From assembly GCF_001307275.1 (NCBI RefSeq), contig NZ_CP012831.1, positions 5,510,501 to 5,574,500 on the forward strand: a stretch of 64,000 nucleotides of DNA. The letters run 5' to 3'. This document shows positions 24,655 through 32,932 of this stretch, one piece after another. Within the stretch, counting starts at the first letter, position 1. Each line of letters starts with the position of its first letter. The notes under the pieces were generated by a model. It worked only from the letters and a program-made list of their open reading frames with translations, had not been told where the DNA came from and did not search any database. A program made the position numbers and the translations under genes. The DNA is from Pseudomonas fluorescens. Lineage in GTDB: Bacteria > Pseudomonadota > Gammaproteobacteria > Pseudomonadales > Pseudomonadaceae.

Positions 24655-27543
24655 ATGAAAAAGCGATTTCCTCCGCGTTATGTGCCTGACAGCAACCCTC
24701 TGAGCCTTGATCCTCCCTGGATCCCGGGCTGGACGCTCTCCGTCGAGGGGTATGACGCCGGCATCCCGGCCAGATTGGTGGAGGGGGGATTGCTCTGCAT
24801 CGTTGATCCCTGGACCAGCATGGAGATTGGTGACGCCTTCAAGTTCTACTGGAAGGACGAGGCAACGCCCGTGTGGAGCACTGAGATCGATCAAGATCAA
24901 AAGAACCATCAACTGGCTTTCCGTATCGATGAGGGGCACATCGTCAGGGGCGATGCCTTTCCGGTGTTCTACAGTGTGCTGCGCGTAGGTGCAGCGCGGC
25001 CTGAAGAGTCGCAGCCGCAGTGGAAACTGTTGGTCAAACTCGACCCGCCCGGCGGTTTCGATGAGGACCAAGGCACCCCGGGTCACTCGGGTTTGCGGTA
25101 TTCGATCCCCCAAGACATCCTCGACAACGGCGTCGGCCCCGATGAGGCCGAGGCCGGTGTGCCGGTCACGATCAAGCCGTACCTGTTCATGCGTCGTAAT
25201 GACAGGATCAACGTGGCCTGGGGCACGGAAAATGTCTACCACACGGTGACCAGAGACGAAGAGGAAGCGGGCGGGGAGATCGTTATCACCGTCCCCCTCG
25301 ATGTGATCGAGCGAGCCGGCGACAGCGATGGCATCGCCGTGGCCTATCAGGTGGTGGATGAATGCGGCAATTACCCAGGCGGGTACTGGCGCTGGTCGGC
25401 GGTGACCCGGATTTTGGTCGATCTGAACAACAACCGGCTCGATCCGCCGTTGGTGCTGGTCAATGGTTTTCCCGTTGAAGAAGTCGACCTCGCCGAACTG
25501 GCCGGAAATCCGGTCACTGTGCGGGTCACCGCCAACCGCTACGAGCATGCCATCGGAGATCTCTTGCGCATGACCTGGCGCGGCACCGCCGCCGACAGTT
25601 CACCGGTGATCGTCGGTCCGCTGGAGGAAACGGTTCAAACCATTCCCTACTTCTACGATTTCACCATCCCCCATGCCGATGTCGCGGCGATCGCCAAAGG
25701 GCGGGCCACGGTGGGTTACGTGCGGATCCGCAGTGGCGAGAGGGACCTTCCGTCGAAAAGCACCTCCGTGACCGTGATCGGCGATACCCGCCAATACCTG
25801 GCCCCCGACATTGTGGAAGCCGTGGGCGGCACGCTGGACCCGGACCTGAATTTCTACACGCTTTCCGTTCCTTACTATCCGGGACGTGTGGCTGGCGATG
25901 AGATCATCATCATTTGCGACGGTCGTACCTCCACCACGCTTCCGACTTATCATGAAGTGACGGCCATCGTGGGCGGGGAGGCGGTTGGCGCGCCGGTATT
26001 GGCGAACCTGGACAAAGAGCAGGTCAAGCGCCTCGATGGCGGTTCGCTCACGGTGTACTACAGCGTGAACGGTCAGCCCGAATCGGAGTCCTTGAGGTTG
26101 ACGGTGGGTGCCGCGGCGCCGTCGCTGCCGATCCCAACGGTGGTGGAAGCGCCCAACGACGTGCTGAACCCGGACGACGTCAACCCCGCCATCGGCGCCA
26201 ACGTCATCGCCACCTACACCGCAACCCTGCCCGAGGATGTTGTCGTGCTGCGCTGGCGCGGCTCAATGAGCAATGCCCCGGACCAGTCAAGAACCTTGAC
26301 GGGTAATACGGCGGGCAAGGCGGTTCCCTTTACCGTGCCGTTCACTTATGTGAGCGGCAACCTGAACGGCACCGTGGATGTCAGCTACTCCATCACCCGT
26401 GGCGCTACGCTCCTGGGCAACTCCATCGTCCGGCACCTGACGGTCGGTTCGGCCCTGGAACTGACGGCCCCCTCGGTGAAAGAGGCCAACGGTGCCACCC
26501 TGAACCCGGTCAATGCCAAGGATTCGCTGACCATCGTGGTACCGGCCAACGCCGCGCTGCAGCCCAGCGACAAACTGAAAGTCACCTGGACCGGCGCCCC
26601 GGGCACGCCGGCCGAGGGTTCGTACACCTCGGACGAATGGCTGGTCAGGGACGGCTGGGAAGTGCCGATCGACAACAGCGTAGTGGCGTTTAGCTTGGGC
26701 AAGGCGGTGACTGTTACCTATACGGCGATCCAGGCTGGCGTGGAGTCGCCACCTTCGGATTCGTTTACGCTGAATGTACAGGCGATGCCTGCGGCCAGCC
26801 TGGCGATGCCTCTGATTCCGGAGGCAGCGCAGGGGGGAATTGGTAGTGAGTTGGACCTGGGTAGCTTCACGGGGGATGCCCGTGTCACGGCGGCACCTTG
26901 GCCGCTGATTGCCGCCGGCCAGCGGGTCTGGCTAAGCTGCGAAGGGGTCGCCAGCGATGGGTCTGACTACACGATTACGCTTTACACCAATAAAGAAGTT
27001 GTCCAGGGCGAAGTATCTGCTGGGTTGTCCAAGGAGCTCCCTCGGGCCGAACTTGAGAAACTGCGCAACGGTTCTGAGCTCAAAGTTGTGCTGAAGGTGA
27101 ATTTCAATCGCAGCAATAACCTAAGTGAGGCTGTTATCTTTCCGATACGCCCATATGTCGTCATGGCTCCTCTACTGATTCACTATACGCCGTTCACCAA
27201 TGGAGACTTGAATGGTTGGTCACTGAGCGTTGGGGCAGAGGTCTGTGAGGAGAATGGCAATCACTACCTGCACGCGTCAAGTCTGAGCTTAGCACCAACG
27301 CCTCTGCTTATTGGCGAGCGTTATAAAATCAGTGTCCGAGCGCGCAGCGTTTACAGTGGAACTGTGTTAAATTTCGCGGTGTACCCTAGTGATGACTTTA
27401 ACGGCTCCCATCTTCTCTCTACTGAATGGCGAACATATACTTACATGGCCGAAGGGCGTAAAAACTCATATGCTATAGGGTTGGTAGCTGCAGGTCTAAG
27501 GGAGGATGTACACATCGACGACATTCGCATTTATCAATATTAA
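24655..27543 (+). CDS. Large Ig-like beta-sandwich repeat protein with variable C-terminal module
   Basis: A 962-aa acidic protein of at least five diverged units of about 100-115 residues. Each opens with a pattern like P-x-V-x-E-A-x-x-x-x-LNP/LDP (for example DIVEAVGGTLDP, TVVEAPNDVLNP, SVKEANGATLNP) and ends in a beta strand such as LTVG. This is typical of bacterial Ig-like sandwiches. The last 110 residues (from about HYTPFTNGDLNGWSLSVG to VHIDDIRIYQY) resemble a jelly-roll carbohydrate-binding module. No signal peptide or anchor is seen. The start at 24655 has GAGGTG upstream. From about 26,960 onward GC falls and rarer codons appear, suggesting that the 3' module was acquired. A surface-binding or adhesin-like role is only an inference. 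Confidence 0.72.
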   Translation: MKKRFPPRYVPDSNPLSLDPPWIPGWTLSVEGYDAGIPARLVEGGLLCIVDPWTSMEIGDAFKFYWKDEATPVWSTEIDQDQKNHQLAFRIDEGHIVRGDAFPVFYSVLRVGAARPEESQPQWKLLVKLDPPGGFDEDQGTPGHSGLRYSIPQDILDNGVGPDEAEAGVPVTIKPYLFMRRNDRINVAWGTENVYHTVTRDEEEAGGEIVITVPLDVIERAGDSDGIAVAYQVVDECGNYPGGYWRWSAVTRILVDLNNNRLDPPLVLVNGFPVEEVDLAELAGNPVTVRVTANRYEHAIGDLLRMTWRGTAADSSPVIVGPLEETVQTIPYFYDFTIPHADVAAIAKGRATVGYVRIRSGERDLPSKSTSVTVIGDTRQYLAPDIVEAVGGTLDPDLNFYTLSVPYYPGRVAGDEIIIICDGRTSTTLPTYHEVTAIVGGEAVGAPVLANLDKEQVKRLDGGSLTVYYSVNGQPESESLRLTVGAAAPSLPIPTVVEAPNDVLNPDDVNPAIGANVIATYTATLPEDVVVLRWRGSMSNAPDQSRTLTGNTAGKAVPFTVPFTYVSGNLNGTVDVSYSITRGATLLGNSIVRHLTVGSALELTAPSVKEANGATLNPVNAKDSLTIVVPANAALQPSDKLKVTWTGAPGTPAEGSYTSDEWLVRDGWEVPIDNSVVAFSLGKAVTVTYTAIQAGVESPPSDSFTLNVQAMPAASLAMPLIPEAAQGGIGSELDLGSFTGDARVTAAPWPLIAAGQRVWLSCEGVASDGSDYTITLYTNKEVVQGEVSAGLSKELPRAELEKLRNGSELKVVLKVNFNRSNNLSEAVIFPIRPYVVMAPLLIHYTPFTNGDLNGWSLSVGAEVCEENGNHYLHASSLSLAPTPLLIGERYKISVRARSVYSGTVLNFAVYPSDDFNGSHLLSTEWRTYTYMAEGRKNSYAIGLVAAGLREDVHIDDIRIYQY

Positions 27544-27793
27544 AAACTGAAATACAACAGAACAATGTAATTACATCTGATACAAAGAAAAGGGGGCGCA
27601 TTTATTTTAAGAATGAAAGTCCTATGTAGATAAGTGGAAAAGGGGACGCATTTATTATCGGAAAAGGGGACGCATTTATTATCGAGAAGAAACGATGCGA
27701 CAGCGGGCAAACTGGGTATCCAGCCCTTGATTGAGCTGGGCGAACCGTACGCTGGATAACGTCCCCACCTTCAGCCGAGTTTACACTTCTCCC
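27544..27793. other. AT-rich spacer after the Ig-like gene
   Basis: Noncoding and poorer in GC than any other gap here. It holds a 12-base palindrome ATGTAATTACAT (27565-27576), the short repeats at 27587-27684, and an inverted pair ATCCAGC (27718-27724) / GCTGGAT (27751-27757). It looks like the debris of a mobile element; no transposase frame remains. Confidence 0.5.
27587..27684 (+). repeat. Three copies of a GGGGACGCATTTATT repeat
   Basis: Copy 1 at 27587-27608 (AAAAGGGGGCGCATTTATTT) is diverged. Copies 2 and 3 at 27636-27659 and 27660-27683 are an exact 24-base tandem starting GGAAAAGGGGACGCATTTAT. Similar KGD-coding runs (AAAGGGGACAGATTTATTT-like) are familiar as flanks of IS200/REP-associated transposase genes in gammaproteobacteria; that link is from memory. 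Confidence 0.7.
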
Positions 27794-27912
27794 TTTGGCG
27801 AGGGGATTTGGCGAAACGTCGCACCGCCCCGTTCGGCTGTGCAGCAGACGCCCTGGGTCAAGACCTTATGGGCCTGCTGCGCAGTCCAGCGGGGATAAAT
27901 CCCCTCGCCACA
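27794..27912. repeat. Diverged REPIN (GGCGAGGGGATTT type)
   Basis: Left arm about 27794-27810 (TTGGCGAGGGGATTTGGC) and inverted right arm ending at 27912 (AAATCCCCTCGCCACA), a variant of family B with GGGGATTT in place of the usual core. Confidence 0.7.
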
Positions 27913-27966
27913 AGTGCATGTACATCTGCAAACGCGTCTGGCAAATCCAAATCCCTGCTTTACTGG

Positions 27967-27989
27967 ATATTCGAATTTCCATATATTCG
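27967..27989 (+). promoter_or_regulatory. Probable ArsR operator/promoter region
   Basis: An AT-rich stretch 31-53 bases before the arsR start with ATATTCGAAT (27967-27976, containing the palindrome ATTCGAAT) and a second ATATATTCG (27981-27989). ArsR repressors bind such sites next to their own start; the exact operator is inferred. Confidence 0.45.
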
Positions 27990-28019
27990 CCATTCGCTCA
28001 TCCCAGGCTTTCCCACGCC

Positions 28020-28370
28020 ATGCCCGATTCCCCCAATCCCGTCGATGTCTTCAAGGCCCTGGCCGATGACACCCGTACGCGCATTGCGTTGCTGGTGGCC
28101 CGTGAAGGCGAGTTGTGTGTCTGTGAGCTCACCGCCGCGCTGGGCCTGAGCCAGCCGAAGATCTCCCGGCACCTGGCGCAGTTGCGCAACGCTGGGCTGC
28201 TCAGCGACCGACGCCAGGGGCAGTGGGTTTATTACCGCCAGCACCCACAGTTACCAGCCTGGGTCAGTACGATGCTGGAGCAGGCGTTGGCGGCCAGTAC
28301 CGCCTGGCTGACAGCGGATGTGCAGCGCTTGAATGCCATGCCTGATCGTCCGGTGGCACGTTGCTGCTGA
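28020..28370 (+). CDS. arsR: Arsenic-responsive repressor ArsR
   Basis: A 116-aa winged-helix SmtB/ArsR regulator. The As(III)-sensing motif ELCVCEL gives Cys33 and Cys35 at the start of the recognition region, and a C-terminal Cys pair (115-116) may add ligands. The DNA-binding helix is LSQPKISRHLAQLRNAG. Binding arsenite releases the repressor from the ars promoter. The ATG at 28020 is chosen; the longer open frame upstream runs through a REPIN. arsB follows 37 bases later. Confidence 0.93.
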   Translation: MPDSPNPVDVFKALADDTRTRIALLVAREGELCVCELTAALGLSQPKISRHLAQLRNAGLLSDRRQGQWVYYRQHPQLPAWVSTMLEQALAASTAWLTADVQRLNAMPDRPVARCC

Positions 28371-28407
28371 TTACTTTTTTCCCATCCCTTTTTCAAGGCT
28401 GTAGCGC

Positions 28408-29691
28408 ATGCTCATCGCGTCATTGATTTTCCTGCTGACCATTACGTTGGTGATCTGGCAGCCCAAGGGGCTGGGCGTTGGCTGGAGTGCGACGCTGGGG
28501 GCGGTGCTGGCCTTGTTGAGCGGGGTGGTGCAGGTCAGTGATATCCCGCTGGTCTGGCAGATCATCTGGAACGCCACCGGGACGTTCGTCGCGCTGATCA
28601 TCATCAGCCTGCTGCTGGACGAGGCGGGGTTCTTCGCCTGGGCGGCCTTGCATGTGGCCCGCTGGGGAAAGGGCAGCGGGCGCAAGCTGTTTGCGTTCAT
28701 GGTGTTGCTGGGGGCGCTGGTGTCGGCGTTGTTTGCCAATGATGGGGCAGCGTTGATCCTGACCCCTATTGTGATCTCGATGCTGCTGGCACTGCGGTTT
28801 TCCCCGGCGGCGACCCTCGCGTTCGTGATGGGCGCCGGTTTCATTGCCGACAGTGCGAGCCTGCCGCTGGTGGTGTCGAACCTGGTGAACATCGTCTCGG
28901 CGGACTTCTTCGGCATTGGTTTCAACCGTTACGCGGCGGTCATGGTGCCGGTGAACCTGGTGAGCGTGGCGGCCAGCCTGGCCATTCTGCTGTGGTTCTT
29001 CCGTCGCGACATTCCGCGCGACTATGACCCCGATCAACTGGATGATCCGGCGACGGCGATCCACGACAAGGCGACGTTTTATGCCGGCTGGGCGGTACTG
29101 GTGATCCTGCTGCTGGGCTGCTTTGCCCTGGAGCCCCTGGGGATTCCCATCAGTGCGATCTCGGCGGTCTGTGCTGCGTTGCTGCTGGCGGTCGCGGCCC
29201 ACGGCCACAAGATCTCCACCCGCAAGGCAATGAAGGAAGCGCCCTGGCAGATCGTGATCTTTTCCCTCGGCATGTACCTGGTGGTCTATGGCCTGCGCAA
29301 CGCCGGGCTGACCGGTTACCTGGCCCACTGGCTCGACGGTTTCGCCGAATATGGCGTTTGGGGCGCGGCCATGGGCACCGGTGTGCTGACGGCGCTGCTC
29401 TCGTCGGCCATGAACAATTTGCCGACGGTGCTGATCGGCGCCTTGTCCATCGATGCCAGCCAGGCCACCGGGGCGGTGAAGGAGGCGATGATCTACGCCA
29501 ACGTCATCGGCAGTGACCTGGGCCCGAAAATCACGCCGATTGGCAGCCTGGCGACGTTGCTGTGGCTGCATGTGCTGGCGCGCAAGAACATCCAGATCGG
29601 CTGGGGGTATTACTTCAAGGTCGGGATTGTGCTGACCGTGCCGGTATTGCTGGTGACGTTGGCGGCGCTGGCTGTGCGGTTGTCCTTCTAG
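28408..29691 (+). CDS. arsB: Arsenite efflux permease ArsB
   Basis: A 427-aa inner-membrane protein with about twelve hydrophobic segments. It shows ArsB family motifs: ALFANDGAALILTPIV near residue 109, GAGFIADSASLPLVVSNLVNIVSADFF and the C-terminal NNLPTVL...NVIGSDLGPKITPIGSLATLLWLH. It expels As(III)/Sb(III) by proton exchange. It forms a two-gene unit with arsR. No arsC (arsenate reductase) or arsH follows, since a REPIN and an unrelated gene come next. Confidence 0.95.
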   Translation: MLIASLIFLLTITLVIWQPKGLGVGWSATLGAVLALLSGVVQVSDIPLVWQIIWNATGTFVALIIISLLLDEAGFFAWAALHVARWGKGSGRKLFAFMVLLGALVSALFANDGAALILTPIVISMLLALRFSPAATLAFVMGAGFIADSASLPLVVSNLVNIVSADFFGIGFNRYAAVMVPVNLVSVAASLAILLWFFRRDIPRDYDPDQLDDPATAIHDKATFYAGWAVLVILLLGCFALEPLGIPISAISAVCAALLLAVAAHGHKISTRKAMKEAPWQIVIFSLGMYLVVYGLRNAGLTGYLAHWLDGFAEYGVWGAAMGTGVLTALLSSAMNNLPTVLIGALSIDASQATGAVKEAMIYANVIGSDLGPKITPIGSLATLLWLHVLARKNIQIGWGYYFKVGIVLTVPVLLVTLAALAVRLSF

Positions 29692-29705
29692 AACCGAGTT
29701 GGCTT

Positions 29706-29807
29706 CATCGCGAGCAAGCTCGCTCCCACAAGGGCGTGCATTCCAGTGTGGGAACTCACTTTTGCAGAAAAGTGCTTTCCAATGTGGGAGCGAGCTTGCT
29801 CGCGATG
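29706..29807. repeat. REPIN, family A
   Basis: Left arm 29706-29730, right arm 29783-29807. The spacer contains an extra partial REP end (CCAGTGTGGGA at about 29752), so it may be a nested or partly duplicated element. Confidence 0.88.
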
Positions 29808-29831
29808 AGGCCCTGACAGGCAGCACAAGGC

Positions 29832-30797
29832 TCAGCCACCGCCCGGCACATCCGGCCAACGATCCGCCACCAGGAACACCCGCTCGGCTTCTTCCCAATC
29901 ACCCTCGGCGTTTTCGCTCAGGCGCACCATCAATTGCGCCGGCGCCATGGGGTCCAGGGCCATACGCCAGGCCTCCAGTTGCGCGGTGCTCCAGGTTTGT
30001 TCGGCCGGATAATGCGCCGGGGCCAGCCAGGCGGCGCGGGGCAGGGGTTGCCAGCGGCCCGGCGGACGTTGGGCGATGAACGCAGACCAGTCCCGTTGAT
30101 GCAGCCAGCGCCCGCGTAAATGCCTGGGATGGGCACCGGCCGGTGGTTCGGCCTGGCCCGGCCAGGGGTAGAGCAAATACCCGCCCAGCCAGAGTTCGGA
30201 GCGAAACAGTTCGAGGCCCGAAGGCTCGATCCCCAGTGCCGCTAGGGCCTCGCGGCTTTCCGGGCGGGCGGAGATCGGCAGTTGGTGCTCGCGCAGATGC
30301 GCCAGCTTGCGGTCGAGCCGGTCATGGCAACCCGGGCCCAGCCATTGCGCGGCGTCCAGCCCGTTTCCGTGCTGGGGCCCGAGGTACAACTTGATAGCCA
30401 GCTCCAGGTGGTGGATGCCGTCGCGATCACGCAGCAACAGGTCCAGTTCCCCCAGGGTATGGCCTTCGCGTCGGATCGGCAGGTTCGCGGCGATCAATTC
30501 GATGCCTGGGGCATGCTGCACGGCAAACTGCCACAGTCTTTCGTAATACAGGCCCAGGCGGCGCGTTCGCCCTTGGGACAGGCAGTGCAGCAACGGATAG
30601 CTGTCGCGGTCCAGTTGCCGCAGCCAGTGTTCCAGTCGGCCAGGCTCCTGCACCCAGTCACTGCCAGCCAGGGGATGGCGCTGGGGCCAGGGCGTGTCGA
30701 TGAGCATCGGCGGGGCGATGATCGCCCACGCGAGATCGCGCACTTCGGGATGGTGCAGGCGTCGGGGCAAGTCCAGCAATTCAGGGAACAGGATCAT
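29832..30797 (-). CDS. DUF1853 family protein
   Basis: A 321-aa cytoplasmic protein that fits DUF1853: an N-terminal HHPEVRDLAWAIIAPPML motif and a central RRLGLYYERLWQFAV. A region with IRREGHTLGELDLLL and HHLELAIKLYLG follows; the spaced acidic E..D and E.A.K pattern recalls a PD-(D/E)XK nuclease core. That nuclease reading is my inference. The ATG at 30797 is the conserved start; the frame stays open for another kilobase upstream across a REPIN and the nadK gene. Function unknown. Confidence 0.8.
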   Translation of the reverse strand: MILFPELLDLPRRLHHPEVRDLAWAIIAPPMLIDTPWPQRHPLAGSDWVQEPGRLEHWLRQLDRDSYPLLHCLSQGRTRRLGLYYERLWQFAVQHAPGIELIAANLPIRREGHTLGELDLLLRDRDGIHHLELAIKLYLGPQHGNGLDAAQWLGPGCHDRLDRKLAHLREHQLPISARPESREALAALGIEPSGLELFRSELWLGGYLLYPWPGQAEPPAGAHPRHLRGRWLHQRDWSAFIAQRPPGRWQPLPRAAWLAPAHYPAEQTWSTAQLEAWRMALDPMAPAQLMVRLSENAEGDWEEAERVFLVADRWPDVPGGG

Positions 30798-30854
30798 TTT
30801 GCGAGCATAGCCGCTCTGTGGCCAATGCTGTTCATTCCAGGAAAGTAAAGAACC

Positions 30855-30946
30855 CGTGGCGAGGGAGCTTGCTCCCGCTCGGTTGCATAGCAACCGCCCC
30901 AAGGGGTCTGCTTCGCAGTCCAGCGGGAGCAAGCTCCCTCGCCACA
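30855..30946. repeat. REPIN, family B
   Basis: Left copy from 30855 and inverted copy ending at 30946, in the 273-base gap between the divergent DUF1853 and nadK genes. The nadK promoter must lie between it and 31071. Confidence 0.88.
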
Positions 30947-31070
30947 GTGGTTCAGCTAAACCTTGGATGAACAGCATTGCGCCATGGGCAAGGCTTAAAG
31001 GATTTTGTCTACGGCGCGCTTTCGCCCATAATCGTGTTTTTCGCCCGCCGCAGACCCTCGCAGGAGCCTC

Positions 31071-31961
31071 ATGGAGCAATTTCGCAATATCGGCATCATC
31101 GGTCGCCTGGGCAGTTCGCAGGTGTTGGACACCGTTCGCCGTCTCAAACGTTTCCTCCTGGAGCGGCACCTGCATGTGATCCTCGAAGATACCATCGCCG
31201 AAGTCCTGCCGGGCCATGGCCTGCAGACGTCGTCGCGCAAGATGCTTGGCGAAGTCTGTGACATGGTCATCGTGGTCGGCGGCGACGGCAGCCTGCTGGG
31301 GGCCGCCCGGGCCCTGGCACGACACAACATCCCGGTGCTGGGGATCAACCGGGGCAGCCTGGGGTTCCTCACCGATATCCGCCCCGACGAGCTGGAGATC
31401 AAGGTCGCCGAGGTGCTGGACGGCCACTACCTGGTGGAAAACCGCTTCCTGCTGCAGGCCGAGGTCCGCCGTCATGCCGAGGCCATCGGCCAGGGCGATG
31501 CCCTCAACGACGTGGTGCTGCACCCCGGTAAATCCACACGAATGATCGAGTTCGAGCTGTACATCGACGGCCAGTTCGTCTGCAGCCAGAAAGCCGACGG
31601 CCTGATCGTCGCCACCCCCACCGGTTCCACCGCCTATGCGCTGTCGGCCGGCGGGCCGATCATGCATCCCAAGCTCGACGCTATTGTGATTGTGCCCATG
31701 TACCCCCATACCTTGTCTGGGCGACCGATCGTGGTCGATGGCAACAGTGAGCTGAAAATCGTCGTGTCCAAGGATATGCAGATCTACCCGCAAGTGTCCT
31801 GTGACGGCCAGAACCATTTCACCTGCGCGCCGGGCGACACCATCACCGTCAGCAAAAAAGCGCAGAAGCTGCGCCTGATCCATCCGCTGGATCACAATTA
31901 CTACGAAGTCTGCCGGACCAAGCTTGGCTGGGGCAGTCGGTTGGGGGGTGGAGGCGACTGA
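31071..31961 (+). CDS. nadK: NAD kinase
   Basis: A 296-aa enzyme that phosphorylates NAD to NADP. The catalytic GGDGS (70-74) is present. NRGSLGFLTD and the C-terminal DGLIVATPTGSTAYALSAGGPI complete the active-site fold. It is the first gene of a rightward run through pepN; its stop overlaps the next start by one base (TGATG). The same order is known from P. aeruginosa. Confidence 0.96.
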   Translation: MEQFRNIGIIGRLGSSQVLDTVRRLKRFLLERHLHVILEDTIAEVLPGHGLQTSSRKMLGEVCDMVIVVGGDGSLLGAARALARHNIPVLGINRGSLGFLTDIRPDELEIKVAEVLDGHYLVENRFLLQAEVRRHAEAIGQGDALNDVVLHPGKSTRMIEFELYIDGQFVCSQKADGLIVATPTGSTAYALSAGGPIMHPKLDAIVIVPMYPHTLSGRPIVVDGNSELKIVVSKDMQIYPQVSCDGQNHFTCAPGDTITVSKKAQKLRLIHPLDHNYYEVCRTKLGWGSRLGGGGD

Positions 31962-32932
31962 TGCTCGATCCTGCGCGCAGTTACGATTTGATCGGTGACG
32001 TGCATGGATGCGCCCTGACCCTGGAACACCTGCTGGACCGACTCGGTTACCACAAGCAGGGCGGGGTCTGGCGGCATCCGTCGCGCATGGCCGTGTTCCT
32101 GGGGGACATCATCGACCGTGGCCCGCGGATCCGCGAGGCGCTGCACATCGTCCATGACATGGTCATGGCCGGCCAAGCGCTGTGCATCATGGGCAACCAC
32201 GAGTTCAACGCCCTGGGCTGGAGCACACCGGCATTGCCGGGCAGCGGCCAGCGCTACGTGCGCGAACACACGCCGCGCCATGCCCGCCTGCTCAACGAGA
32301 CACTGACCCAGTTCGAGCAGCATCCCGGCGACTGGCATGACTTTCTCGAATGGTTCTATGAGCTGCCGCTGTTTGTCGACGCTGGCCGCTTCCGGGTGGT
32401 GCACGCCTGTTGGGATGCCGGCCTGATCGAACCGCTGCGGGGCCTGTTCCCGGACGGTTGTGTCGACGAGCATTTCCTCCAGGCCTCGGCGCAACCGGGC
32501 AGTTTTGCCTGCACGGTGTTCGATCGCTTGCTGCGCGGCACGGACATGCGCCTGCCCCACGGCCTGACGCTGACGGGCGGCGACGGCCTGACCCGTTCGT
32601 TTTTCCGCACCAAGTTCTGGGAAGACAACCCGCAGACTTACGGCGACATCGTGTTCCAGCCCGACGCCTTGCCGGAACCGGTGGCTCGCACGCCGTTGTC
32701 GTCGGATGAAAAAAACAACCTGCTGCGCTATGGCGTCGATGAGCCGCTGTTGTTCGTCGGTCACTATTGGCGCAGCGGCAAACCCGCGCCGATCCGCCCG
32801 AACCTGGCCTGCCTGGATTACAGCGCGGTGCTCTACGGCAAGCTGGTCGCCTATCGCCTCGACCAGGAAACCCGCCTGGATCCGCACAAGTTCGTCTGGG
32901 TCGATGTCGAGCGGCCGGAGGTGGTGAAATGA
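31961..32932 (+). CDS. Metallophosphoesterase (calcineurin-like, ApaH/PrpE type)
   Basis: A 323-aa cytoplasmic phosphatase with the full dinuclear-metal motif set: GDVHG (12-16), GDIIDRG (48-54), GNHE (78-81) and later VHACWD and VGHYW. This is the Ser/Thr phosphatase and diadenosine tetraphosphatase superfamily; whether it acts on Ap4A, RNA caps or proteins is not decidable here. Translation is coupled on both sides (TGATG with nadK, ATGA with the rhomboid gene). Confidence 0.87.
   Translation: MLDPARSYDLIGDVHGCALTLEHLLDRLGYHKQGGVWRHPSRMAVFLGDIIDRGPRIREALHIVHDMVMAGQALCIMGNHEFNALGWSTPALPGSGQRYVREHTPRHARLLNETLTQFEQHPGDWHDFLEWFYELPLFVDAGRFRVVHACWDAGLIEPLRGLFPDGCVDEHFLQASAQPGSFACTVFDRLLRGTDMRLPHGLTLTGGDGLTRSFFRTKFWEDNPQTYGDIVFQPDALPEPVARTPLSSDEKNNLLRYGVDEPLLFVGHYWRSGKPAPIRPNLACLDYSAVLYGKLVAYRLDQETRLDPHKFVWVDVERPEVVK

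Noticed and set aside
30798..31895. A long N-terminal extension of the DUF1853 gene.
   Set aside because: It is antisense to nadK and crosses a REPIN; the conserved family start is at 30797.
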